In this document: positions 10,570 to 20,379 of the stretch, one piece after another | How the letters are laid out: every line of letters begins with the position of its first letter | How positions within the stretch are numbered: position 1 is the stretch's first letter | Assembly: GCA_021234155.1 (NCBI GenBank) | Contig: JAJEKV010000011.1 | Coordinates: 8,109,132 to 8,173,131 of the forward strand | Reading direction: 5' to 3' | Length of the DNA stretch: 64,000 nt | DNA from: Isoetes taiwanensis | Lineage: Eukaryota > Streptophyta > Lycopodiopsida > Isoetales > Isoetaceae | The notes under the pieces: generated by a model | The model's database searches: none | The model's input: the letters and a program-made list of their open reading frames with translations, nothing else | Told to the model about the DNA's origin: nothing | Program-made: the position numbers and the translations under genes

Positions 10570-11880
10570 CAATTTTTGGGAAATCGGGCGTGGAACCTGG
10601 GAAATCCGCTGTTGAGGACAAAGGTACAGGGTTGTTGAATGTGAGTGTGACAATGGGTATGGCAGGCATGGATGCACCACCAGAGTTCTATGAGATGCTT
10701 GTCAATTTCTGTGCGAGAGATTATCATGCAGGTGCTGTTGTAGCGAAAAGGGAAAGTGACTTGTATCATTTGCATTATCAGCTTCATGCTTGCTATGAAG
10801 TCTCCTATACTTGTGAATGTGACCATCAAGAAGAGGTTTGGGTGGGGAGGCAGCAAGCCTTGCATCTGTGCGTGGCTTGGTTGGTGTGGCCGATTTGGAA
10901 GCGGCGGCGGTTGTGGATCTTTCAGGGGATTCAGCAGCCTGCAGCCTCTCTGATTCCTCGACTCAGGTACAAGCTATTTCAAAGCTTTCTGGTGTTCCCG
11001 GGATTAGTAGAACGAAAGTTTGCCATTTGGCGGGACTTCTTGGATGTTGTAGATGGTGATGGTCGGTTTGTACAACAGTAGAGTTGCAGTTTTTCTGTGC
11101 GTTTGTTGTGGAGTGTCGAGGTATCGCTGTCTCTTTGGGGCAGTTCTCCTTCCTCCTCACTTGCTTTGTAACATTACCATTCTTTTAATATATTGATGAC
11201 CCAGTTCTTCAAAAAAAAAAAAAAAAAAAAAAAAGCGTGTGGGTGTTGTTCTTGTGTGTAAGATATTAAAGAATACTAAACTGCATTGTTTTGAAGGTAT
11301 TGTAGGTTATTACATATAAAAGACATGGGGAAGCCCCCCTTTAGGCTGCACATCAAGAACATATATGAGTAGCAAATTAGAGACGGGGAAGGATCTTTAT
11401 TTGCTCTATGATATTGATGACATTAATCATGTCGTGGTTCTTGAGAATATGAATCTCATGAGAAGAGCCCTTCACTTTGTGAACTATCACGGAGGTGGGC
11501 TCGTCTATACCATAATTAGGATGCTTAGAACCAGTAAGTTTGTTCTATCATCAAGCTGGATCCCCCTTCCAATATTGCCTTTATATCCAAACAAAGAGTT
11601 AAAGCTACTTGGCATCTCACATTGAATTCTAGATTTGCATTGTCGAGCGATGCAAGATGCATGCTTTATGGCATCCCAGCTGGGATGGAACCAATTCAAA
11701 GGATATACAAAGCTAGGAAATGGTATTTGGATGAAGCTGGCACACTGGGGATATGGACGAGAATTTTGTGGTGGAGAAAGATGGGGAGTCAGGCCTGAGA
11801 CCATGGAGGACATCTTGGGCATTGATTTCATAGTAGCATAAATTACACCATGGCAGTGGGATGACTTGGGGATATTGGAG
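10570..11880 (+). pseudogene. Rep/HUH-endonuclease-like protein (copy 1), split by a LINE
   Basis: The coding pieces are 10590-10847 and 11245-11840, separated by the LINE at 10848-11234. The first piece has a hydrophobic strand LNVSVTMGMAG, then PPEFYEMLVNFC and GAVVAKRESDLYHLHYQ. HLH at 10767-10775 fits the HUH metal-binding motif. After the LINE come GVVLVCKILKNTKLHCFEG and, around 11308-11332, words matching Y-Y-I-K-D-M-G-K once a 2-nt insertion is skipped (the YxxKD catalytic-tyrosine motif). Next are GKDLYL, NLMRRALHFVNYHGGG, SKFVLSSSWIPLP and a frame-shifted MLYGIPAG. Copy 2 at 20.38-22.12 kb aligns throughout. Such proteins nick and join single-stranded DNA in rolling-circle replication or transposition. 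Stops and shifts make this copy dead. Identification is by motif only. Confidence 0.65.
10848..11234 (+). mobile_element. 5'-truncated LINE, family B, with poly(A) tail
   Basis: The sequence from CAGCAAGCCTTGCAT to the 24-A run (11211-11234) is a close relative of the minus-strand LINE at 34.26-35.37 kb, including the 3' untranslated part. Its frame reads LHLCVAWLVWPIWKRRR and FRDFLDVVDGDGRF-like words typical of the C-terminus of plant LINE reverse transcriptases after the zf-RVT domain. A possible 9-bp target duplication with one mismatch (GTTTGGGTG near 10831, GTGTGGGTG near 11238) fits target-primed insertion. The insertion splits the HUH-like gene. Confidence 0.85.
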
Positions 11881-13660
11881 CTATTGTTATGGTACTTATG
11901 CATTACTTAATTTTGATATTCGTTGCATAGATTATCTTTATCTTTATCTATATGCATGGAATAGAAATGGAGCATGTTGCGGAGAGTTTTGGTTTTGAGA
12001 ATGGGGCAACTCCAGGGCGGTCAGGGCGCTGGGCCTCATGATGGCTCGCTCTAACAATGTGTACCGGCATATGGAACGTCATTCGGGCAAGGATTAGCAT
12101 CTGGAGTCGATAGATGAGGTCGATGAGATCATCCCCTACCTCTTCTGTTAGGTCACGTACCACCACATTGTGGCTTTTGCATTTCCGTTCTTGGAGCTCT
12201 CTTATGGTCGGGTCAATGCTGGCCACCGTGATAGGTGCTATTTGCGATTGCTTTACAGTGTTTTTGACCTGGTAATTTGCAATGGACTGGCACAGTGGCC
12301 CTCCTCTCGCACGTGCACTTGCAGGCAGGAGAACCAAGGGGGCGGATCTAGTGTGATGGACTATGCGCTGGTGGCTGAGCAAGATATGCATGTCGGCAAG
12401 CACTTCCGAATGCGAATGGATAGTAGGGATGAGGAGGTGGACTCATACCACCCCCGGGGGATGCACTTAGTAATAAAAGGGTATGGACATCTGCGTTCGA
12501 AGTGTGCCCAAAAACATCCCTAGTATACTGATCTGTGGAAGCTAATTTAACCCCTAAAGTATATATTTTGCCCCAAATAATGGCAAAAAAACCCCCTAAT
12601 GGTAAGTATACAAATACTGAATGGTAAAAAAAACCCCCCTTTCTTGCATGCACATGTCCCGTACTGCAAAGAATACTGAATCCCCCGGGATACCACCTAC
12701 CACTTTACTTGCAACTAGCTTGGCAGGTTGTTCGGACCCCCTATACGAAAACACTTCGTGTGCCTCAGCTACGATTGGATTATGAACATGCTGAGCATAC
12801 GCCTGAATGCTCACAGATGACTTGACAGGCATTATCCAGTACTCTACTCTAGAGCGACAGGCGGGCTAGCTAACTGACGTCCTTGGGACTGCTGCAGAAG
12901 AATGTTTTGGGAGAAGCCCATCCCCACCACAACCGTTCCATGAAACCAGTGGTTTGATGCTAAGTGCAAGGAACACAAATGTTGGCTTGCCAAATCACAG
13001 ACCCTGCTCTACACCCTCACGGATTGGATAATATTGCCTTTTCCTTAAGGCTAAGAAAGCCAGGTACATCGCGACCCATCAACAGGAAATGTTCTACCTC
13101 CTGGACCAGGACCTTCTAGCAAAGGGTGTTCAGAAAGCTAGTACAACCTATGAGTAACATCACTCTGAGCAGTGGAAGCAATACTTGCAGTAGCATTATG
13201 ATGCTTAGAGTGCACAAACAACATTGCCCCCGCAACAAGGCGGCGCTGGAAATCATAGAGGTAGATGTGGACTAGGGCTTACACCATCTTCCTAATGGAA
13301 TAGCATCATGCCTGGATGGTATGCAGGCAGAGCTGCTCAACTGCGCAGGATCGTCTATAGTACCGGTACTTGCCTTGTTCAAGAGGGCATTACAAGAAGG
13401 TCCTCCCCTCCCTCCACCCACCCTCCCACCCCCAATAGACTATTTGCAGAGTTGTTCCCATCTATAAGGCAGATGACCCACACTGCCCAGCCAATTACAA
13501 TCAATCATGGTCAGTTCGGTGTTTGCAACACTACTAGTTAGGATTCTCGAGCAGTAGTTGATGGCCCGGACAGAGGTAGCAGAGGTACGGGCCCTCAAAC
13601 AGACGAGATTTAGCCTGCGACACTCAACCATTAATCACAATTTACACTGCGAACTCTGAT
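11881..13660. other. Unassigned, possibly decayed coding sequence
   Basis: There is no intact gene. On the plus strand around 13040-13210, words such as ARYIATHQQEMFYLLDQDLL followed by HSEQWKQYLQ suggest an old helical protein-coding remnant broken by stops. I do not recognise the family. The region is richer in GC than its flanks. It may be the 3' part of the HUH-bearing element or an unrelated element. Confidence 0.35.
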
Positions 13661-13667
13661 AGACATT

Positions 13668-13877
13668 ATGAACCGTCGTCAATACCTGTATTGCTGCTTT
13701 GTGGACTTCGCCAAAGCTTTTGCTTTGTGGACTTTGTCAAACCCATCTGCTGATTCGCACAGGTGCACCTTCTCTGAATTGAGACAACAAGACAGGCTTT
13801 GTGAATGCTGCCATACCCTCCAGAGCGATCAAACGTATGATCAAATCTGGACACATCTAGCCAGCCGTTACATGTGA
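13668..13877 (+). pseudogene. Possible reverse-transcriptase motif A fragment
   Basis: The short frame begins MNRRQYLYCCFVDFAKAF, which resembles the motif A region of some non-LTR reverse transcriptases (F.D..KAFD). The next residues are ALWTL, so the second acidic position is lost, and nothing else of a polymerase follows. It could be a small scrap of a LINE clade different from the others in this window, or chance. No flanking poly(A) was seen. Confidence 0.3.
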
Positions 13878-14037
13878 TACTGAGCACGGCTTCAATAAGG
13901 ATATTGGAAATATATCTTCAGGAGGTCATGGATATGTGGGATCAGCTATGTCCTTTGACACTCACCTGGCTTGTATATATATTTCATGATATGTATATTT
14001 GTACAGTTTGACAGTCTTTATTATTGCCACGATTTTT

Positions 14038-14075
14038 TTCCTCGAAAACCCCTCAGGCAGGGGTTTTTTAATCTA
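14038..14075 (+). repeat. Diverged copy of the GGGTTTT hairpin element
   Basis: CTCGAAAACCCC, a short loop and GGGGTTTTTTAATC form a hairpin that shares its words and order with the elements at 53414-53472, 53770-53848 and 54788-54866. The outer stem of those copies is not recognisable here. This shows the motif is dispersed and not confined to the 53-55 kb array. Confidence 0.5.
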
Positions 14076-14461
14076 AAACCCTCGAAAAGTCTGCTACGTT
14101 TTTTCATTGGGTCCCATAGGCCAATTGGTCCGGTGGACGATAAAAAATCTATTCTATTCTACTCTATTCTATTATCGTTTAATGTGTGATTTCTTTTTCT
14201 TTTTGAAGAATAACATGTCCCCTAAAATATACAGTATAAATACGTATATTTTAAGGCCACATCACCATACAAGCCTACTATATAGTAGCCTTGTATACTT
14301 CAAAGTGTGCTTAGGGGTGCATGGCCACGTTATATTACATAACTTGCCAACCTTAGGATGGAACCATTTCCACATGCCCCCATCCTATTGGGCAACCCAC
14401 CACACGGACGCACCCTAGTAGAGCCACGTGGCATGACATAGCTAGGATATGGCAACCCTAA

Positions 14462-14500
14462 CCTATTTATGACCTAACCCTAACCCTAAGCCAATTTTGG
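14462..14500 (+). other. Short telomere-like stretch
   Basis: The sequence contains CCTAACCCTAACCCTAAG, about two and a half units of the plant telomere repeat (CCCTAAA) in a variant form, beside another CCCTAACC. It is too short to argue for a former chromosome end. TAACCCTAA-like boxes also occur in plant promoters. Confidence 0.3.
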
Positions 14501-14916
14501 CTCCTACCGTCTTACAACTCTGATTCGTCCGGAACTCCATTCCGAGAACCGTTTGTTATAGCAAATCACAGATCAGCAGCCCCAAGACAATGTTTCACGG
14601 CAGAGGGAGTGGGAGCTACTCCAATTCGCTTGCAAGTCATGGAGACCCTAGAAGCAGGTGGAAGTTCCTCCAGAGCAGGTATTTGTAGTAGTGTTCTAGG
14701 TAGATCATCTGGAAGTTAGAACTCTAGATGAGCTAGTATCTTGTATTTCTAGTAGAGTCCTTTTAGAACCCTCAGTTCGAATCTTGAACTCTAATCAATG
14801 AACCCTAACTGTAAGTTGGATGCATGTGATTAGGATTAGATGTATTCTTATTATTATCATGTATTTGAGTTATGATGTTGGTTGATCATGTTTGCTCCTC
14901 TTGTAATTGGAAAGGG

Positions 14917-15215
14917 GATAGAGACCTAGTAGCCATTATTTAGAAGATGCTCCTAGCTTAGACCCTTAGTTCCAATTATTGCGGGCTGTGCATAGGTGCC
15001 CACCTGGCTACGGAGGCTATGGAGTGACTAAGCACCACATAACGAGGTTAATGGCAAAGTGGAGGGAGGTCCTGTTGAGCGTGGCTACTTGGGACTTATA
15101 GTGAGCTAGGCCTACAGTCGGTCACTTCATGTGGGCCGGGTATGGGTCTGATACTTCCTAGGTCAATGGTGTCGCCCTGGCTCTCAAGAGTTGCATGGCT
15201 CTTATTTTGGGGAGT
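14917..15215 (+). repeat. LTR-like dispersed repeat, plus copy
   Basis: This stretch matches, in inverted orientation, the sequence at about 18690-19035. Shared ordered words are GGGGATAGAGACCTA (with one G extra in the other copy), GATGCTCCTAGCT, GCCCACCTGGCT-like words, AGGCCTACAGTCGGTC, CGGGTATGGGTCTGA and TACTCCCTGGGTC-like words. Together with the better copy it looks like part of a Ty3-type LTR. Here similarity ends where the AATCT satellite starts, so the satellite may have truncated it. Confidence 0.7.
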
Positions 15216-15221
15216 TCAGTC

Positions 15222-16278
15222 GGGTAGTCTGCATAGAATCTTGGGGAATCTAGGAGAATCTACATAAAATCTTGGAGAACCTAGAGGAATCATGGGATAA
15301 TCTCTGGGTATCTTTGGAAATATAGGAGAACCTAACGGAATCGTCATAAAATCTTTGAGAATCTGTGGGAATCTAGATGGAATCTTAGAAATCTAATGGA
15401 ATTTTAATAAAATCTAGGGGAATCTCCATAGAATCTTAAGAATCTATGGGAATCTTTGTAGAATCTTGATGAATGTAGGAGAATCTTCATACAATCTCAA
15501 AAGAATCTTTGAAAATCTAGGAGAATCTAAAGGAATCTTCATAAAATCTTTAAGAATCTATGTTAATCTTGATGGAATCTTGGAGAATCTAGGGGAATCT
15601 TAATAAAATCTAATGGAATCTCCGTAGAATCTTAAGAGTCTAGGGGAATCTTTGTAGATTCTTAAGGAATCTAAGGGAATCTTTGAGAATATAGGAGAAT
15701 CTCAAGAGAATCTTTAGGAATCTAAGGAAATCTTCCTAAAATCCTTGAGAATCTAGAGGAATCTTGATGAAATCTTAGAGAATCTAAGAGAATCTTCATA
15801 GAATCTTGGGGACTCTAAGAGAATCTACATAGAATCTTGGGGAACTAGCGGAATCATGGGATAATCTCTGGGAATGTAGAGGAATCTTGTGGAAACTCAA
15901 GAGAATATTTGGAAATCTAGGAGAATCTAAAGGAATCGTCATAAAATCTTTAAGAATGTATGGGAGTTTAGATGGAATCTTAATAAAATATAGGGGATTC
16001 TCTATAGAATACTTTGAATCTAGGGGAATATTCATAGGATCTTAGAGAATCTAGAGGAATCTGAAGAGAATCTTAGGAAATCTAAAAAATCTTTATAAAA
16101 TCTTTGAGAATCTATAGGAATCTTGATAGAATCTTGGAGAATCTAAGAAATCTTCATAGAATCTATGAGAATCTAGGAGAATCTACATAGAATATTGCAA
16201 AATCTAAAGGAACATTGAGATAATCTTCAAAAATCTAGGGGAATCTTTGTAGAATGTTAAGAATCGAGGGAAATCTTT
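15222..16278. repeat. AATCT minisatellite array, about 1.05 kb
   Basis: More than sixty diverged units built on GAATCTAGGGGAATCTT and CATAGAATCTTGGA run without interruption. The AATCT core recurs every 10-16 bp, and higher-order blocks (ATAAAATCTTTGAGAATCT) recur irregularly. There is no coding potential: the minus-strand frame at 15796-16035 is a translation of the repeat. Divergence between units indicates an old array. It abuts the LTR-like copy at its left. Confidence 0.92.
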
Positions 16279-16599
16279 CACGATGCGTGTGTTTTGAAGG
16301 GTCGGCTTCATGCAGTCCATCATATTATCCATCCATCATATGATTGATTAATGTTGAAATTGTTTTGGATTGACTTATGCTGTTTTGGCAGGCCGCTTCC
16401 GGTTATGCATGCCATGCCTATGCTATATGGGTCCATCTACGGGTGGTGACCAAGTGTGTTAAAGCATCAGAAGCTGACTCTGCAGATTATTGGATGTTAA
16501 AATTATTTTGGAATTATCTATCCTTCTTGGGTGGGCCCCTTTTGGTTAGGTATGCTATGATTATGCTATATGCCTCCAGCAACGGTGCTGGCCCTCATG

Positions 16600-16815
16600 C
16601 AGGGTTCGAAATTAGAATTTGCCCCAACCATTAAAAATGCCTGCTTACATTTAAGGCTGCCGGAAATACATGAAATTATAGTGTATTTTCCCGGAAATCC
16701 TTAGAAATTTCTCTGAAAATAACCTGAAAAAACACCGGGAATATGTTTTGGCTATCGGAAATTATTTGGAATGACCGGATTTTTAAGGGTCGAACCCCCC
16801 CAATTTCGAACCCTG
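16600..16815. mobile_element. hAT-type MITE with 8-bp target duplication
   Basis: The 216-bp element has perfect 14-bp terminal inverted repeats CAGGGTTCGAAATT and AATTTCGAACCCTG. It is flanked on both sides by the direct repeat CCCTCATG (16592-16599 and 16816-16823). An 8-bp duplication and CAGGG-type termini are the hAT superfamily signature. There is no coding capacity, so it would have needed transposase from elsewhere. The hAT-like gene at 40.87 kb is a possible relative, but its own termini were not found. A perfect duplication suggests fairly recent insertion. Confidence 0.93.
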
Positions 16816-16823
16816 CCCTCATG

Positions 16824-17900
16824 TCGCCTTGGAGCTTTGGAATCAGTGTTTTTTTCTTTGGCAGTTATTTGCAATCCAACTGTAATTTGGAGCCCCTTGA
16901 TAGGGCTATGGATTCAAAGCCCTCAATTGTAAAACTCTTCTGATGCGCCCGATTTTTTCTCTTTACATTTAGTTTTTTATGCAAATAGCTATGATTTCTC
17001 TGTTTTTGCTTGCAGGAGTTTATAAATTGGATTATAATTGGAAAGAGGTGCTTAAATCCAATATATCCGTTATGGCAACCTTCTGCTTTTCTCTGTTTGC
17101 TTTTTTCATGTCCAATTTCCTAGGTTTTATAGTCGTTTTCTGGAGCTCCAACTCCGGTGGTATCTAAGGACCCTTCCAAGCCCTTTGCCCAGAGAAGTCC
17201 AAGAATCCCTTTTTACTCTCAGCAATTCTGAGAAACCCTTTGATGAATCGCCAAATTCTCAATCTATCCAGAAGCTGACCCATTGGCTCTCTCTATTTAA
17301 CGTCTTTTTGCATTCTATCTGCTTCATTTCAATTGGCCTTGTTCTTGAATTAGCTGCTGGGCGCTAAAGATATTTTGAAGATTCGTCAAATCATTGGGTC
17401 AAGAAGAAAGGCGCTGCAAGATCATATTTGCAATCGAAAGAATGGTTTTTGAATTGCTTGTATTCTAGCTTTAAGATATGGAAATATGCTGTGAGATAAT
17501 TCTGTGCTTTTCTTTCAAGGATAATTGATCAGAAAGATGAAGAAATACTCTGCAAATGGCAAGGTTAAAGATAGAGGAAGGATCAGAACTAAACAGAGAT
17601 GAAGACAGTTTAAACAAAAGAGCTATATCGTAATATGACGAAGTTTAGGAAGTACAGATTCAAAATCCTTTCTCATATACTGGTCTAGAAGCTGTGTTTT
17701 ATTGCTGGTTAAATTCTACAGCCTATAATCCAGTTTTGGAGCCTATAACCTAGTTTTGGAGCCTCTAATCTATGAATTTTAAGAGGGCTTATACATCCAT
17801 AGGCTTAGAATTTGCTTCAAGTATAAGGCCTTCATATTTCATTTCTTTCTTTGATTGCACGGTTCAATCTAATTTGTTCACTTTTGTTTTTGGCTCAGGT
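16824..17900. other. Non-coding region with short duplications
   Basis: No supported gene. Near 17712-17775 a roughly 20-bp word (GCCTATAATCCAGTTTTGGA) is repeated two to three times with small changes. Short frames near 16979-17367 have no recognisable motif. Confidence 0.5.
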
Positions 17901-17974
17901 GACTTTTGATTAGGCTGTCCAGGAAGCTCTCTTGCCTATTTACCATGCTATTACAACTTGCACGGTGTGCCCAC

Positions 17975-19040
17975 AACCTAGAAATTATCAAATTGTGTCA
18001 CCTAGCCACCGTAATCCTAACCATAACCTGTGACGCTCCCCGGACCTATACAATGCTCCCATCATATAAATACGGGAAATTCCCCTCCCATGGCGACTCC
18101 ATCACCACAGAAAGGCCCTATGTCTGGCTCGGACCACTTGTGATGGCTAAGTGTCCGGGTGAAGGACACGGAGGTGTCATTCGTCCCACGCCTTCTATGG
18201 AAATCCTATATAGCGGAAGCGTACATACATGTTAGCATCTTGCAACAATACAAATAAATAATATACTACCACGAAGGGTGGCCCATCATCATCAATAAAG
18301 AATACAACAGAATACCAACATACAAAGGAAATGCACCGTAAATAAAGTCTCTACCCCGAGCTCAGACTCACGGGGGTCGACTGATAGTCAAGGCCTCCGG
18401 ATAATAGCAGACATAAGTATAACATGGCGTTGGCTGGCATAGAACAATGGCTAGGGTAGTCCACTCCATCTGCCCCTCCTATGCACACTTTGCAGATAGG
18501 ATGAAACATGCTATGACGTGATTGTAGCCTTCCGGAGACGCAATCTCATGGAATCACCCTATGAGACTACTCCGGGTTACATCTCCCCGGTCCGATGAGG
18601 CAGTCGGAGAGGCGTCTCCTCCCCGAGCATGACGGATCCCTGGGTGTGCTATAGAACACGTGGCACATCAGTGACCCCTGCATCCGTACCCGACTTACTC
18701 CCCTAAATCTAAAGGCCGGCTCACCTGCCCGTTCGAGTCCAAGACATCCATATAGGCACGTCTCCTGCGACCCAGGGAGTGTCAGACCCATATCCAGCCC
18801 CAACGCGAGGACCGACTATAAGCCTAGCACACTGTAGGAGTCCTATAGCCGCGCTAGGCAAGATCCCACACCCAATTCACCATCATACTCATTATTTGGT
18901 GCTGAATCACATCATAGCATCCACAGCCAGGTGAGCTCTTGTACACAGGCCGCATTTTAATGGGATTTAAGGGGTTATAGCTAGGAGCATCACTAAATCT
19001 AGATAGCCTTTAGGTCTCTACCCCCCTTAATCCAATAGAA
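17975..19040 (-). mobile_element. LTR-like sequence of a Ty3-type element, minus strand
   Basis: On the minus strand, 19035-18690 is homologous to 14917-15215. The sequence continues to a boundary near 18010 that reads GGGGAGCGTCACAGG. Just past it comes AATTTGATAATTTCTAGG, which resembles a mutated form of the initiator-Met primer-binding context (TTTGGTATCAGAGC) that follows many plant Ty3 LTRs. I infer a solo LTR or an LTR plus the start of an internal region. No coding domains follow within the window, and the second LTR was not found. Confidence 0.55.
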
Positions 19041-19283
19041 AACTGATTTGATTTAGGAAGTTCCAACCTACTTCTGAAAAACTTAAGTTGAAATTCAGTT
19101 TGTCTTCTAGCAGAGAACAATTTGTCCTCTTGCAAGATCTCTATTGAGGATTTTTTTGTCTTCTTCTGTTGGCGAAATCAGGTCGCAATAGAAATGGGTC
19201 TTCTTGATTTGCTGATGTGGAAGGGGTGGAAAAACCCAGTTTTGCCCTAATGGGGATGCACCCTAAATCTTCATGCCATTACA

Positions 19284-19475
19284 TCAGGTAATGCTCGTCT
19301 CAGTAGACATTCCAGGAGGTAATTCTTTGAGGCCCGACAATAAAATATGTACTAAGAATAGAATAGAATATGTGCTAAGAATAGATAATGTCGTCCTAGA
19401 AGATCTCACGGGTTTTAAGGCGCGGCACCTCAAACAATTACCTCCAGAACATCTTCCAGGGCGAGCATTACCTGG
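19284..19475. repeat. Imperfect foldback (arms about 53 bp)
   Basis: The left arm (19284-19336) and the reverse complement of the right arm (19424-19475) share CAGGTAATGCTCG, CTGGAGGTAATT-like and TTTGAGG words in the same order, about 80 percent by eye. The loop contains a 24-bp word built on TATGTACTAAGAATAGA repeated twice. It could be a small MITE, a decayed inverted duplication, or a small-RNA-producing hairpin. No target duplication was found. Confidence 0.7.
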
Positions 19476-20379
19476 GGGACTGCCCATAAACTGTGCGTTT
19501 AAGGTTTGAACAGAGCGAAGGCTTGGATTATTTGATCAAAACAGAAAAAAAAAGCAATGTTCCAGAAAGCCTGAAACCAAATCTGTTCATAGAAACAAAA
19601 ATCAGGGCAATCGGGTGTCCACAACAAGAGTTATAGGCCTTCAAAGTTGGCCAATCTGCTCTCCATTCCTGCTCACCTGCCTGCCCATCTAGCATACACC
19701 CTTATTTTTAGTTCATTTTTCATGAAGAAGCACGATTGCAGGTGATCTGGGTGCACGATTCTTGGGCTTCTGTGAGCGGAAGCTGGTATGAAATCTGTGG
19801 CGGAAGCTAGGCAAACGCATGGAAGGCAGGCACCCGCCCTAGTATGTATTTTGGTACAATACATTTTGTGGATGAGTGTAGAGATAATGTTGCCATGATC
19901 AAAGAGGTATTTGTATGTCACATGGTATGAATCCGACGCTGGCATCTGGGCTCTGGGAAGAAGGCGTATATGTTGGTGCTTTAGATGGAGCTGTGGATAT
20001 GAGTGCGCGTGGGCCTTGAGCATATGGCGTGCAGTGGAGGCCCCTTCTAATTCCGGTTGCTGGAGGTGTCGGGATTGCCATGAAGCAATCAAAGAGGCGT
20101 TTGCTTCAAACTTATTGTGCTTGGTGGTCCTCCAAACAGGTGAGCGCCTCCTTGTTCGTCTTTTGTTTTTGTTCTTGCTTTTGGATTATGTCTTTGAGGA
20201 AGCCAGCAAGAAAGGGGAGGGGTGCAGGAGGCCAAGCTGCTATCCCTATCATTGGTTTGATGCCTGCCATATCTGATAGTGTAGAGATGCATCCTATTTG
20301 CCTTGTTGCCGCCATGCATGTCACATGTAGCTCTGCACAGACCCAAGAGCTTCCTGCCATGCCCAATTCCTCTATGAGT

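Noticed and set aside
14462-14500. Interstitial telomere
   Set aside because: Only about two to three variant units, too short to claim a fusion or former end; kept as a low-confidence note.
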